From NCBI RefSeq assembly GCF_030690345.1, contig NZ_JAUYGV010000001.1, positions 868,001-932,000 of the forward strand: a DNA stretch of 64,000 nucleotides, in the 5' to 3' direction. The notes beneath the pieces are model-generated. The model did no database searches. It was not told the origin of the DNA and saw only the letters and a list, made by a program, of their open reading frames with translations. This DNA comes from Rheinheimera sp. (GTDB taxonomy: Bacteria; Pseudomonadota; Gammaproteobacteria; Enterobacterales; Alteromonadaceae). Positions 28,038 through 36,242 of this stretch are shown here, one piece after another. The number at the start of each line of letters is the position of its first letter. Positions within the stretch are counted from its first letter, which is position 1. A program made the position numbers and the translations under genes.

Positions 28038-28180
28038 AACTAATTCCAAACCGGCTGTGATAACACTAGTACGTGCCGCCTTAGCCGCTAGTTTACGGAT
28101 AAAGTCAGTTTTTTGCCATTTTTATGACGTTGCTGCTGCACTATATGCCTTTGCAGCATGCTACGCCCGGCCAACACAGC

Positions 28181-28534
28181 TTATTGCACCAAAGACAGGG
28201 CTTCTAACAATTCGCGTGGTTCCACTTCAGGGCCATTCAAACTTTCGTCCCAGTTCAGGCCAATTAATACACCATCGTCATACATCTCTTTTAACCAACC
28301 GTCGCAAAATACATCCAGTGCAATAGCTTCCGGCTTATATACCGCCCACTCTTCTGAGCAATGCGCTTTGGCCGCCGCTTCGTCAGACCAGAACGGCATA
28401 ACGTCGGTTTCTTCAAATTCAACTGACTCAACTACCAGTAAGTCTTCACCTTCGGCTAATACATAAACTACGCCATTGGTTTTGGCTTCTTCAACGAAAC
28501 GCTGAAAATTCGGATCTTGTGCAAATTGACTCAT
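28181..28534 (-). CDS. DUF2750 protein
   Basis: A 117 aa acidic cytosolic protein matching DUF2750: an N-terminal helix (FQRFVEEAKTNGVVYVLAEGED), then WSDEAAAKAHCSEEW and LDVFCDGWLKEMYDDGVLIGLNWD. GGAAAG precedes the ATG. The function of this family is unknown to me. It is divergent from ettA, and the 160-bp gap between them should hold both promoters. Confidence 0.8.
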   Translation of the reverse strand: MSQFAQDPNFQRFVEEAKTNGVVYVLAEGEDLLVVESVEFEETDVMPFWSDEAAAKAHCSEEWAVYKPEAIALDVFCDGWLKEMYDDGVLIGLNWDESLNGPEVEPRELLEALSLVQ

Positions 28535-28695
28535 ATTTACTTTCCACCACAGGTAAAGGAATTGGTTGCTATTAGACCAGAAAGCACGGCGTAAAAGCGA
28601 GTTTTATCTTGTTTACCGGGCGCCTGGCTTTCCCTGGCGACGAAAAATAACGTACAATCTGCGGCATTGTTTCAGTTAAGGATAAGCGCCCGATT

Positions 28696-30357
28696 ATGGC
28701 TCAATATATCTATTCTATGCTTCGCGTTTCTAAGGTGGTTCCACCTAAACGCACTATTTTAAAAGACATTTCGTTATCCTTTTTCCCGGGCGCTAAAATA
28801 GGCGTACTGGGTTTAAACGGTTCAGGTAAATCTACCCTGCTGCGCATTATGGCCGGTGTTGATACCGAGTTTGAAGGCGAAGCCAAACCGTTGGCCGGCA
28901 CCAAAATTGGTTATTTGCCGCAAGAGCCGCAATTAGACCCGGCTAAAACAGTACGGGAAATTGTCGAAGAAGCGCTCAGCGACGTAAAAAACGCCCTGAC
29001 GCGGTTAGATGAAGTGTACGCAGCCTATGCCGAAGAGAACGCCGACTTTGATGCCTTAGCCCGTGAACAAGGCGAACTGGAAGCGTTAATTCAGGCCAAA
29101 GAAGGCCATAACCTGGACAACACCCTCGAACGCGCCGCAGATGCACTGCGCCTGCCGCCATGGGATGCCAAAATTGAGCACCTGTCCGGTGGTGAACGCC
29201 GTCGCGTGGCTATTTGCCGCTTATTGCTGGAACGGCCGGACATGCTGCTGCTGGACGAACCGACTAACCACCTGGACGCCGAATCTGTCGCCTGGCTGGA
29301 GCGCTTCCTGCACGATTACCCGGGTACCGTGGTAGCCATTACCCACGACCGTTATTTCCTCGACAATGTTGCCGGCTGGATTTTAGAGCTGGACCGTGGC
29401 TACGGTATTCCGTGGGAAGGCAATTACTCCAGTTGGCTGGAGCAAAAAGATGCCCGTCTACAACAGGAAGAAAAAGCTGAAAATGCCCGCCAGCGCTCTA
29501 TTAAGCAGGAATTGGAGTGGGTGCGCACTAACCCCAAAGGCCGCCATGCCAAGAGTAAGGCGCGGATGGCACGGTTTGAAGAGCTGCAAAGCCAGGAATT
29601 TCAAAAGCGTAACGAGACCAACGAGCTGTTTATTCCGCCGGGGCCACGCCTGGGTGACAAAGTGCTGGAAGTTAATCACCTGCGTAAGTCCTTTGGCGAC
29701 CGCTTGCTGATTGATGATCTAAGCTTCAGTATTCCCAAAGGTGCCATCGTGGGTATTATCGGCCCGAACGGCGCCGGTAAATCCACGCTGTTTAAAATGA
29801 TCAGTGGCGCAGAGCAAGCTGACTCGGGTGATATCAGCGTTGGTGACACCGTGCAGCTGGCCAGTGTGGATCAGTTCCGCGACAGTATGAACCCGAAAAA
29901 CACTGTCTGGCAGGAAATTTCCAACGGTCAGGATATGCTGCAAATCGGTAACTTCCAGATCCCAAGCCGCGCTTATGTTGGCCGCTTTAACTTTAAAGGC
30001 AATGATCAGCAGAAGTTTATCGGCGAGTTATCCGGTGGTGAACGTAACCGCGTACATTTAGCCGCCCTGCTCAAAGCCGGCGGTAATATGTTATTACTGG
30101 ATGAGCCCACCAACGATCTCGATGTAGAAACGCTGCGGGCGCTGGAAAATGCTCTGCTTGATTTCCCTGGCTGTGCCATGGTTATCTCGCATGACCGCTG
30201 GTTCCTTGACCGCATCGCCACTCACATTCTGGATTACCGCGATGAAGGCAAAGTGAATTTCTTTGAGGGTAACTACTCAGATTATGAAGCTTGGTTAAAA
30301 GCCACTTATGGGGCTGAAGCCTTAGAGCCACACCGGATTAAATACAAAAAAATCTGA
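28696..30357 (+). CDS. ettA: Energy-dependent translational throttle protein EttA (ABC-F ATPase)
   Basis: A ribosome-associated ABC-F protein that gates the first elongation steps according to ATP/ADP ratio. It has two ABC cassettes with Walker A GLNGSGKST (~44) and GPNGAGKST (~357), signatures LSGGERRRVAICRLLL and LSGGERNRVHLAALL, and Walker B LLLDEPTNHLD and LLLDEPTNDLD. The inter-domain linker and arm are rich in charged helices (~245-310), with the EttA-typical WVRTNPKGRHAKSKARMARFEEL. Length (553 aa) and lack of any TM segment fit EttA, not a transporter. A strong terminator follows. Confidence 0.96.
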   Translation: MAQYIYSMLRVSKVVPPKRTILKDISLSFFPGAKIGVLGLNGSGKSTLLRIMAGVDTEFEGEAKPLAGTKIGYLPQEPQLDPAKTVREIVEEALSDVKNALTRLDEVYAAYAEENADFDALAREQGELEALIQAKEGHNLDNTLERAADALRLPPWDAKIEHLSGGERRRVAICRLLLERPDMLLLDEPTNHLDAESVAWLERFLHDYPGTVVAITHDRYFLDNVAGWILELDRGYGIPWEGNYSSWLEQKDARLQQEEKAENARQRSIKQELEWVRTNPKGRHAKSKARMARFEELQSQEFQKRNETNELFIPPGPRLGDKVLEVNHLRKSFGDRLLIDDLSFSIPKGAIVGIIGPNGAGKSTLFKMISGAEQADSGDISVGDTVQLASVDQFRDSMNPKNTVWQEISNGQDMLQIGNFQIPSRAYVGRFNFKGNDQQKFIGELSGGERNRVHLAALLKAGGNMLLLDEPTNDLDVETLRALENALLDFPGCAMVISHDRWFLDRIATHILDYRDEGKVNFFEGNYSDYEAWLKATYGAEALEPHRIKYKKI

Positions 30358-30370
30358 TGTAAATCAATGT

Positions 30371-30399
30371 AAAACGCCCGTAATAACGGGCGTTTTTTT
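30371..30399 (+). terminator. Rho-independent terminator of ettA
   Basis: An 11-bp stem AAAACGCCCGT / ACGGGCGTTTT with loop AATA is followed by a T run; it starts 13 bases after the ettA stop. Confidence 0.93.
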
Positions 30400-30415
30400 A
30401 GCCTGACAAAGTAGT

Positions 30416-31156
30416 TTACTCAAGATAGCCGGACGACATTATCTGCTTATAGCGCTCCGTGGCGGCTACCTCGCTATGGGCTTGCTGCAGCCGCTTCACC
30501 AACTCCGCTGATGTTTCCAGGCTGGCAGCCAGCCAGGTGTGTTGTGCCAGTTCCGGTATAGCGTAAACAAAATGCAGGTACTTGCGCGGTACACCCAATG
30601 CCTCAGCCATTGCAGTTAAGGCTACGGCATCGTCAATCACCAGGTCTACTTTACCATTCAGCAACAGCTGCCAGGACTCGGCAATATCGGCCGCCAGCAC
30701 CAGTTGTACGCCGGTTTCAAAGCCGTTTTTCATGAGAAAGTTGGCCGCTAAATCATCCCGCTGCACAGCTATGGTATAGCCGGCGGCATCCTTTAACGAG
30801 CTGATACGGATATCACTGCGATGACTCAGCGCAACAAACCCCAACTGATAAGCCGCAACAGTACCTATCCAGTGAAACTGTGACTCACGCTCTGTGGTAC
30901 GCGCCATATTATATATCAGTACATCAGGTTGGCTTTGGGCAATACGAAAAGAGCGGGCCCACGGGTATATCTCTATTAACGCTGTTACACCGGCTTTGGC
31001 TAACGTCGCCCGTACCAGTTCGGTACTTAACCCGGCTACTTCCCCCGCCACCAGGGTTTGGTGCGGCGGCGACAACTCGGTAACCACACGCAATGAAGCT
31101 TTCGCCGCCACATTACAACTCAAACAACTGACAACTAACAAAAACAACTTCAACAT
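30416..31156 (-). CDS. Periplasmic solute-binding protein (SBP family 3-like)
   Basis: A 246 aa protein with an N-terminal signal peptide (MLKLFLLVVSCLSCNVAAKA) and a type II periplasmic-binding fold: SLRVVTELSPPHQTL, VAGLSTELVRATLAKAG, IEIYPWARSFRIAQ, and the domain-return segment GKVDLVIDDAVALTAMAEALG. It resembles amino-acid-binding family 3 proteins, but no permease or ATPase gene is adjacent. Lone copies of this kind are common in Alteromonadales and may act in sensing. The ligand is unknown. Confidence 0.8.
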   Translation of the reverse strand: MLKLFLLVVSCLSCNVAAKASLRVVTELSPPHQTLVAGEVAGLSTELVRATLAKAGVTALIEIYPWARSFRIAQSQPDVLIYNMARTTERESQFHWIGTVAAYQLGFVALSHRSDIRISSLKDAAGYTIAVQRDDLAANFLMKNGFETGVQLVLAADIAESWQLLLNGKVDLVIDDAVALTAMAEALGVPRKYLHFVYAIPELAQHTWLAASLETSAELVKRLQQAHSEVAATERYKQIMSSGYLE

Positions 31157-31360
31157 AAGGCTCTTGAACCAACAGAAACTATGTGTTGAAGCATAGCTTA
31201 GTTCTGTTTTGCCGCCAGCTGCCGCATCTATAACAAAATTAGCTAATTTTTAGTCAATTTCGCTAAATTCAATTTTCAGCTAGCATTAAGCAAACGCTAA
31301 AACGCAACAGCAAAAAAATAAAATTGATTTAATTCAAGCAATTGCATGATTGGTAAAAAG

Positions 31361-31376
31361 TGGCACAGTGCTTGTA
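31361..31376 (+). promoter_or_regulatory. Candidate sigma-54 (RpoN) promoter
   Basis: TGGCACAGTGCTTGTA matches the -24/-12 consensus TGGCAC-N5-TTGCW except for T in place of C in the -12 element. It ends 46 bases before the ATG of the small secreted protein at 31423, and AT-rich DNA suitable for IHF binding lies upstream. No enhancer-binding-protein site was identified. Confidence 0.45.
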
Positions 31377-31422
31377 ATAGTCAGAGTGTTGTTAACCCTA
31401 ACCTGAAACCCAAGGACAAAGT

Positions 31423-31680
31423 ATGAAAACCTTATCTGCTCTCACTCTGGCTGTTGTTATCACTGTCGGCTTTGCTGCACCGGCTCAAGCCAACACTATT
31501 ACCGACACCTTAACCGAAACTGTCAGCAACCAGCTGACTGAGCTAAGCAGCAATATTAAACAACAAGCGAAAACTGCACTGGAACAAACTATTGCCGAGC
31601 TGCTTTTTGCCGTCGGTAGCGAACAGGCTGAACAAAATGTTGCCCAAACTACAGCTGCAGTAACAACTAAGCAGCAATAA
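31423..31680 (+). CDS. Small secreted protein of unknown function
   Basis: An 85 aa protein not matched to a known family. AAGGACAAAGT precedes the ATG. Residues 1-24 are a signal peptide (hydrophobic core ALTLAVVITVGFAA, cleavage after AQA). The mature part is Thr/Gln/Ala-rich and predicted amphipathic helix (ITDTLTETVSNQLTELSSNI; AKTALEQTIAELLFAVGS), with no Cys and no aromatic residue except one Phe. This pattern suggests a periplasmic or surface helical protein. It stands alone behind a sigma-54-like promoter, and a strong palindrome follows its stop. Confidence 0.65.
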   Translation: MKTLSALTLAVVITVGFAAPAQANTITDTLTETVSNQLTELSSNIKQQAKTALEQTIAELLFAVGSEQAEQNVAQTTAAVTTKQQ

Positions 31681-31709
31681 AGGCCGGTATTATGCAGTAT
31701 ATTCAGCGC

Positions 31710-31738
31710 TCGCTTACGCCGGCATACGGCGTAAGCGA
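31710..31738. terminator. Strong palindrome between convergent genes
   Basis: A perfect 12-bp stem TCGCTTACGCCG / CGGCGTAAGCGA with a 5-base loop GCATA sits between the small secreted protein gene and the convergent VOC gene. It has no T run on either strand, so it may stabilise 3' ends rather than act as a full terminator. Confidence 0.55.
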
Positions 31739-31745
31739 CATCCTG

Positions 31746-32099
31746 CTATTGCTCTGACCAGACTGCCAATTCGTTACCATGCGGATCATTGAAGTGAAAA
31801 CGACGCCCGCCGGGGAATGAAAACACCGGCTTGACGACATTGCCACCTGCAGCAACAATTTTACGCTCTGTCTCTGCCAAATCTTTGCTATACAACACTA
31901 CCAACGCCGCGCCCTGCGCAGTTGACGACTGCTTTGTTGAGCGATAAAAACCGCCATCCAGGCCGGAATTAGCAAAAGCAATATAATCCGGACCATAGTC
32001 CGCGAACACCCAGCCGAATACCTGTGCATAGAACTTTTTCACTGCCGCCAGATCCGCGGCCGGAAGCTCTACATAGTTAATTTTTTCATGTCCGCTCAT
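31746..32099 (-). CDS. VOC-family protein (glyoxalase/bleomycin-resistance fold)
   Basis: A 117 aa protein with the VOC beta-alpha-beta-beta-beta pattern: INYVELPAADLAAVKKFYAQVFGWVFADYGPDYIAF at the start and FHFNDPHGNELAVWSEQ at the end. The HGNELAVW motif with the Glu metal ligand is typical of the family. VOC proteins bind small molecules or a divalent metal; the substrate is unknown. It appears to be a stand-alone gene. Confidence 0.85.
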   Translation of the reverse strand: MSGHEKINYVELPAADLAAVKKFYAQVFGWVFADYGPDYIAFANSGLDGGFYRSTKQSSTAQGAALVVLYSKDLAETERKIVAAGGNVVKPVFSFPGGRRFHFNDPHGNELAVWSEQ

Positions 32100-32177
32100 A
32101 TCCCGGGCTCCCGCTTCTGTTATGTCCGGATATTACTCTAATGCAAGCGCGAAACTCTAACAAGCGACTAAAACAGA

Positions 32178-32209
32178 AAAGCCACGCGGCTTCTACACGG
32201 CGTGGCTTT
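32178..32209 (-). terminator. Terminator of the 50-aa gene
   Basis: A 10-bp perfect stem AAAGCCACGC / GCGTGGCTTT with a 12-base loop lies about 50 bases after the small gene on the minus strand. It is followed there by TTTTCTGTTTT. Confidence 0.6.
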
Positions 32210-32261
32210 GCGGTAGCAACAGGTTGGCTGCAACAGGCTGCTACTTGCAGCAGCGCTGAGC

Positions 32262-32414
32262 TTATTTGCTGCGAACCAGACTGGCGGTATTCAATGCCCG
32301 GCCCATCTGCGCCAGCAAGCGGTTTAATTTACGAACCAGCAAAGCACGACCAACGGCATTACTGTTGTTAACGGTAACATTGTGTTTCGCTGCTGTGGTA
32401 TTTAACGTCGTCAT
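32262..32414 (-). CDS. Small basic protein, 50 aa, unknown function
   Basis: A short reading frame with good gene signals: ATG at 32414 preceded by AGAGGTGAAGC, stop at 32262, and a hairpin terminator downstream. The product begins MTTLNTTAAKHNVTVNNSNA and continues with a basic amphipathic helix (RALLVRKLNRLLAQMGRAL) ending NTASLVRSK. It has no signal peptide. The net charge is clearly positive, which could fit binding to nucleic acid or membrane, but this is a guess. I do not recognise the family. The overlapping plus-strand frame (32141-32371) lacks such signals. Confidence 0.55.
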   Translation of the reverse strand: MTTLNTTAAKHNVTVNNSNAVGRALLVRKLNRLLAQMGRALNTASLVRSK

Positions 32415-32842
32415 GCTTCACCTCTGTATTTAAGCCCTGCTTATATGTTGCACATTATGCCGACTTTTTGCACAGCACACGAACGAGATAAATTACCACC
32501 CAGGCATAAGTAAAACTAATCGATAAATCATCTACTCTTCATTTTGCATTCAACCAGGCTGAGTGTTACCTTTCAGCTTTCCATACAACAAAGCGCTATT
32601 TACTGCTTTTAAAATAGCTATTTATGCAATAAAAATGACATAGAGGCATATAGAACATAGAATTCATGCAGTAAAAACTGAATGATAAAGCAGATATTCC
32701 AGTTAGTTATTCTAATCAAAAATTCAGCATTAAACGCCGATAAAGCAAAAAGCACAGCTTTTTACGTTTAGCAGTATGCTGCGGCAGGCTTATATGCTAA
32801 ATTAATTGCGAAGCGTTCTCATTTACATTTTTGGAGTTTAGT
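32415..32842. other. AT-rich intergenic region
   Basis: About 430 bp without a convincing gene, clearly more AT-rich than the flanks. It should contain divergent promoters for the 50-aa gene and the DUF6746 gene. A Fur-like box sits at its right end, followed by TTGGAG as the ribosome-binding site of the DUF6746 gene. No RNA gene was recognised, though a small RNA cannot be excluded. Confidence 0.5.
32807..32824 (+). promoter_or_regulatory. Possible Fur-like box upstream of the DUF6746 gene
   Basis: TGCGAAGCGTTCTCATTT shares the TTCnCATTT half with the Fur-box candidate at 27304 but matches the consensus less well in the other half. It lies just upstream of the ribosome-binding site, where a repressor could block transcription. 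Confidence 0.3.
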
Positions 32843-33214
32843 ATGAAATCTCTGTTATCTGCTGTGATGTTAGGTAGTGCCCTGTTAGTATCTGTTGTTG
32901 CACTGGCTGACGAGCGGCCGGACCATTATAAAGGTAAGCCGTCAGACACCTTGCAGCAGGCCGTTGCCAATTTCAGTGAATATAATCAGAAATTAAAAAC
33001 AGTATTAGCCGGTGAACTGACACCGTTGGCAATGGTAGAAATACATGAACTAACCTACACCATCGAAGTAGCGTTGGAGAAAATTCATGCCGAAACGGGT
33101 AAACTGAAAGACGTACTGGAAGAAGTGCATGTTGCGTCTGAGCATATGGATACTGCCACAGCAAAAGCGCGTGGTGATGCCTATATTAAAGCCGCGCAGA
33201 CGCTGGTGAAATAA
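32843..33214 (+). CDS. DUF6746 secreted helical protein
   Basis: A 123 aa protein; the ATG at 32843 follows TTGGAG. The signal peptide is MKSLLSAVMLGSALLVSVVALA. The mature protein (DERPDHYKGKPSDTLQQAVA ... IHELTYTIEVALEKI ... LEEVHVASEHMDTATAKARG) fits DUF6746, a small all-helical periplasmic family that resembles a cytochrome b562-type bundle. The conserved IHELTYT and VHVASE segments are present. There is no CxxCH, so it is not a c-type cytochrome; haem binding is unproven. Confidence 0.75.
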   Translation: MKSLLSAVMLGSALLVSVVALADERPDHYKGKPSDTLQQAVANFSEYNQKLKTVLAGELTPLAMVEIHELTYTIEVALEKIHAETGKLKDVLEEVHVASEHMDTATAKARGDAYIKAAQTLVK

Positions 33215-33228
33215 GCCGTTTATCCGTG

Positions 33229-34101
33229 ATGGCACAACTGCAGTTTGCGCAACAATTTCGCATCGGCAAGCAAATACTGGCAGCGCTGAGTAATCAAGAC
33301 TATCAGCTTGAGCCCGGCCAGCCGGTGTTGTGTCTGCACGGCTGGCTGGATAATGCCGCCAGCTTTATACCGCTGGCGCAGCATTTACCGCAGCAACCGT
33401 TGTTGGCATTGGAATTCCCGGGCCACGGCCACTCCGGCCATCGCAGCGCTGATGCCCATTATTATTTTTTTGATTGGGTGCAGGATCTGGTGGCCTTGTG
33501 CCGCCAACAGCAATGGCAACAGCTGAGCATTATCGGCCATTCTATGGGCGCTATGGTGGCAACAGCCCTGGCGGCGGCTTTTCCTGAGCTGGTGGCCAAA
33601 TTGGTGCTGATAGACAGCTTAGGCTTTGTTACTGATGATGCCGCAAACGCAGCAAAGCAGCTGCGCGACGGTATTAATTCACGCTTAAAAGCGCCGTCAC
33701 GTAAGCCTTATTATGCCAGCGTGGCAGATGCCGCAGCCGCCAGACAAAAACAAAGCGACTTTAGCCTAACCGAAGCCATGCTATTGGCTGAGCGCGGTAC
33801 TATTACCGCAGCGCCAGGCGTGAGTACCACAGAGCAAGGCGTAAGCTGGCGTGCAGATATGCGCCTGCGCCACAGCTCGGTGTATCGTTTAAGCGCAGAG
33901 CAAGCCAAATCGCTGATATCCGCCGTACAGTGTCCGGTGCTGGGGCTTATCGCCAACGACAGCCCTTTCGCCAGCAGAGCTGAACAGTTTGCCAGGCATT
34001 ATCGGCAATTGCATCTGACAGAAGTCAGCGGCGGCCATCACTGCCATATGACGCAAGCTGCTGTGGTAGCACAGCATATTCAGCGCTTTTTAGCAGCATA
34101 A
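33229..34101 (+). CDS. Alpha/beta hydrolase
   Basis: A 290 aa cytosolic hydrolase of the YbfF/MEST-like group. VLCLHGWLDNAASF is the oxyanion region, EFPGHGHSGHR follows, the nucleophile Ser is in IIGHSMGAMVATALA (GHSMG, ~residue 104), LIANDSPF is the probable Asp region, and GGHHCHM carries the catalytic His. There is no signal peptide. The ribosome-binding site is weak; ATG 33229 is chosen over the GTG just before it. It starts 14 bp after the DUF6746 gene. Substrate unknown. Confidence 0.85.
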   Translation: MAQLQFAQQFRIGKQILAALSNQDYQLEPGQPVLCLHGWLDNAASFIPLAQHLPQQPLLALEFPGHGHSGHRSADAHYYFFDWVQDLVALCRQQQWQQLSIIGHSMGAMVATALAAAFPELVAKLVLIDSLGFVTDDAANAAKQLRDGINSRLKAPSRKPYYASVADAAAARQKQSDFSLTEAMLLAERGTITAAPGVSTTEQGVSWRADMRLRHSSVYRLSAEQAKSLISAVQCPVLGLIANDSPFASRAEQFARHYRQLHLTEVSGGHHCHMTQAAVVAQHIQRFLAA

Positions 34102-34128
34102 AAAAACCGCAGCGAACTGCGGTTTTTT
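34101..34128. terminator. Bidirectional terminator between the hydrolase gene and aspC
   Basis: A 12-bp stem AAAAAACCGCAG / CTGCGGTTTTTT with loop CGAA has A and T runs on both sides and lies between convergent genes. Confidence 0.93.
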
Positions 34129-34145
34129 CTTTGTAGCTTAGGTAG

Positions 34146-35342
34146 TTAGCCTTTCAACACCGTGGCGACAGATTTAGCAAAGTAATCAATATTGCTGTGG
34201 TTTAACCCGGCAATGCTAACCCGGCTGGAACCCACCATATAAATGCTGAACTCGCTACGCAGGCGGTCAATTTGTGCTTTGTTAATACCCAAGAAGCTGA
34301 ACATGCCATGCTGGCGGGTAATAAAGCTGAAATCCTGAGTAACACCTTCAGCTGCCAGTTTATCGATGATCAGCTGACGGTAGCTGTTAATACGGTTACG
34401 CATTTCGGCCAGCTCTTCGTGCCAAAGCGCAGTAAGCTCTTTGCTATCAAGAATATTGGCAACAATAATGGCACCATGTGCCGGTGGCATTGAATAAATG
34501 CTGCGCACTACGCTTAGCAGGTTTACTCTGGCAACGTCGGCCACTTTGCTGTCAGCTGCAACAATTGATACCGCACCGATACGCTCACGGTATAAGCCAA
34601 AATTTTTCGAGCACGAGCTGCACAGGATCATCTCATCAACGTTATCTGCCAGGTGGCGTAAACCTTTGGCATCGTCATCCAGCCCGCTGCCAAAGCCCTG
34701 ATAAGCCATATCCACTAACGGTGTAAAACCACGCTCTTTGGCCAGCTCAGTAAAACGCTGCCACTGGGCGAAGGTTAAATCCATACCGCTGGGGTTATGA
34801 CAGCAGGCATGCACCAGCACCACATCACCGGCCGGCACTGTAGCTAAATCGGCAAACATTGCCTCTTCGTTCAGGCCTTTAGTGTCGTAATCGTAGTAGG
34901 TATATTCTTTTACATTCAGGCCGGCGGCCTTAAACATAGAAATATGGTTCGCCCAGGTAGGGCTGGTTACCCAGATAGTCGCATTCGGGTTAGCCTTTTT
35001 AATAAATTCTGCCGCTACCCGCAGTGCGCCGGTGCCGCCTGGCGTATGCGCCGTGGTAACACGGTTGGCCAGCAGCACTTTATGGCCAATGCCAAATGCC
35101 AGCTTCTCAATATGAGCGTTAAAGCCTAAATCACCGGCCATACCGATATAGGTTTTGCTGTCTTCCTGCTTCAGGCGCAGCGCTTCGGCTTCTTTTACGC
35201 ATTTCAGTACTGCCGTGTGGCCTTGCTCGTCTTTATATACACCTACACCAAGGTCGACTTTATTCGGGTTCGGGTCTTCTTTGTACGCTGCCATCAAACC
35301 TAAAATCGGATCGGTGGCCACCGGTTGTAACTGAGCAAACAT
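34146..35342 (-). CDS. aspC: Aromatic/aspartate aminotransferase
   Basis: A class I PLP aminotransferase: aspartate plus 2-oxoglutarate to oxaloacetate plus glutamate, often also accepting aromatic amino acids. It starts MFAQLQPVATDPILGLMAAY, as in AspC/TyrB. The PLP lysine is in SSCSKNFGLYRERIGAV (~residue 246). VHACCHNPSGMDLT and DMAYQGFGSGL are conserved, and the C-terminal domain ends GLNHSNIDYFAKSVATVLKG. Length of 398 aa is normal. It is hard to separate AspC from TyrB by sequence alone. It could supply the last step of Phe and Tyr synthesis. Confidence 0.93.
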   Translation of the reverse strand: MFAQLQPVATDPILGLMAAYKEDPNPNKVDLGVGVYKDEQGHTAVLKCVKEAEALRLKQEDSKTYIGMAGDLGFNAHIEKLAFGIGHKVLLANRVTTAHTPGGTGALRVAAEFIKKANPNATIWVTSPTWANHISMFKAAGLNVKEYTYYDYDTKGLNEEAMFADLATVPAGDVVLVHACCHNPSGMDLTFAQWQRFTELAKERGFTPLVDMAYQGFGSGLDDDAKGLRHLADNVDEMILCSSCSKNFGLYRERIGAVSIVAADSKVADVARVNLLSVVRSIYSMPPAHGAIIVANILDSKELTALWHEELAEMRNRINSYRQLIIDKLAAEGVTQDFSFITRQHGMFSFLGINKAQIDRLRSEFSIYMVGSSRVSIAGLNHSNIDYFAKSVATVLKG

Positions 35343-35383
35343 AATGTTCTACCTGAGTTAAAGTTGCATGAAAAAGGCTGCGC

Positions 35384-36094
35384 TTAAGGTAAATATGCCG
35401 GTACGGTTAAACACACCGCCACCAACAATGCCATAGCATTCGCAGTAAATACGTTTTTATTAAAATCTTCGGCATCGACAATGCCGGCTATTTTGCCTGA
35501 TTGGTCAAACAGAGGCAAACAGGCTTCAGCCTGCACTTTAGGGTCACAGGTGTAATATTCACCGCCGCCACCCAAATAGGCTGTTACGTCGTTAATTACT
35601 TTGGCTTTACCGCTTAAACCAACAGTACTGTTATTGCTGATTTTGGCGAATTCGCTGTTAAGCGGAAACTCAGCCCGTGACGCTGCGCCATAATAGGCCA
35701 GTTTTACCAGCACCGGCTCAGCGTCAATATTGGCCCGCGCCTGATAAATACCAAACCAGTCCAGCCCTGAATGTTCGCGATAAAATGCCGCTATATTACT
35801 CAGCGCTTGCAGCGCCAGCTGATTATGCTCACTGCGTCCACCCAGAATAGCCGTTAAATCATAGGGTTCTTCGGCCAGCTGGCCAAACAGTGAACAGGCA
35901 CCGCCCTCACCCAGCTCCGGCACTTTGTACTGCCACTGCACTTGTGCTGAGCCGGAATGCTGTAAAAAGTGCTGCAGCTTGAGTTGCCACTGTTGCACCG
36001 TTTCGACAAAGGCAGTCACAGTAACGGCGCCCAAGTGTTGAGCTAACCCGGCACGGTTAAGATACTCAGACACAGAAATATCAGCTTGCGACAT
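35384..36094 (-). CDS. GAF-domain protein
   Basis: A 236 aa protein. The C-terminal half resembles a GAF domain of the free-methionine-R-sulfoxide-reductase type: LDWFGIYQAR, LVKLAYYGAASRAEFPL, KAKVINDVTAYLGGGGEYYTCDPKVQAEACLPLFDQSGKIAGIVDAEDF. Two Cys residues occur in YYTCDPKVQAEAC, near where catalytic cysteines lie in fRMsr enzymes, but the spacing differs, so activity is uncertain. The N-terminal ~90 residues are unassigned. ATG at 36094 or 36103 are both possible. It is upstream of aspC on the same strand, 41 bp away. Confidence 0.65.
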   Translation of the reverse strand: MSQADISVSEYLNRAGLAQHLGAVTVTAFVETVQQWQLKLQHFLQHSGSAQVQWQYKVPELGEGGACSLFGQLAEEPYDLTAILGGRSEHNQLALQALSNIAAFYREHSGLDWFGIYQARANIDAEPVLVKLAYYGAASRAEFPLNSEFAKISNNSTVGLSGKAKVINDVTAYLGGGGEYYTCDPKVQAEACLPLFDQSGKIAGIVDAEDFNKNVFTANAMALLVAVCLTVPAYLP

Positions 36095-36242
36095 TATAGC
36101 CATCCAGATTTCTAAAATTTGACAGGCATTTTACCAGAAGCGGCTAAAAAGCCAAGCCAACACAGTACAAGTTAAGGAAATTGTTGCTGCCACTGCTGCG
36201 GATGTTTAAGCTGACGCTATTGTAAAGCAACAGACCCAACTT

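Noticed and set aside
32141..32371. Plus-strand open frame of 76 codons
   Set aside because: Overlaps the better-supported minus-strand 50-aa gene, has no ribosome-binding site and gives an unlikely product.
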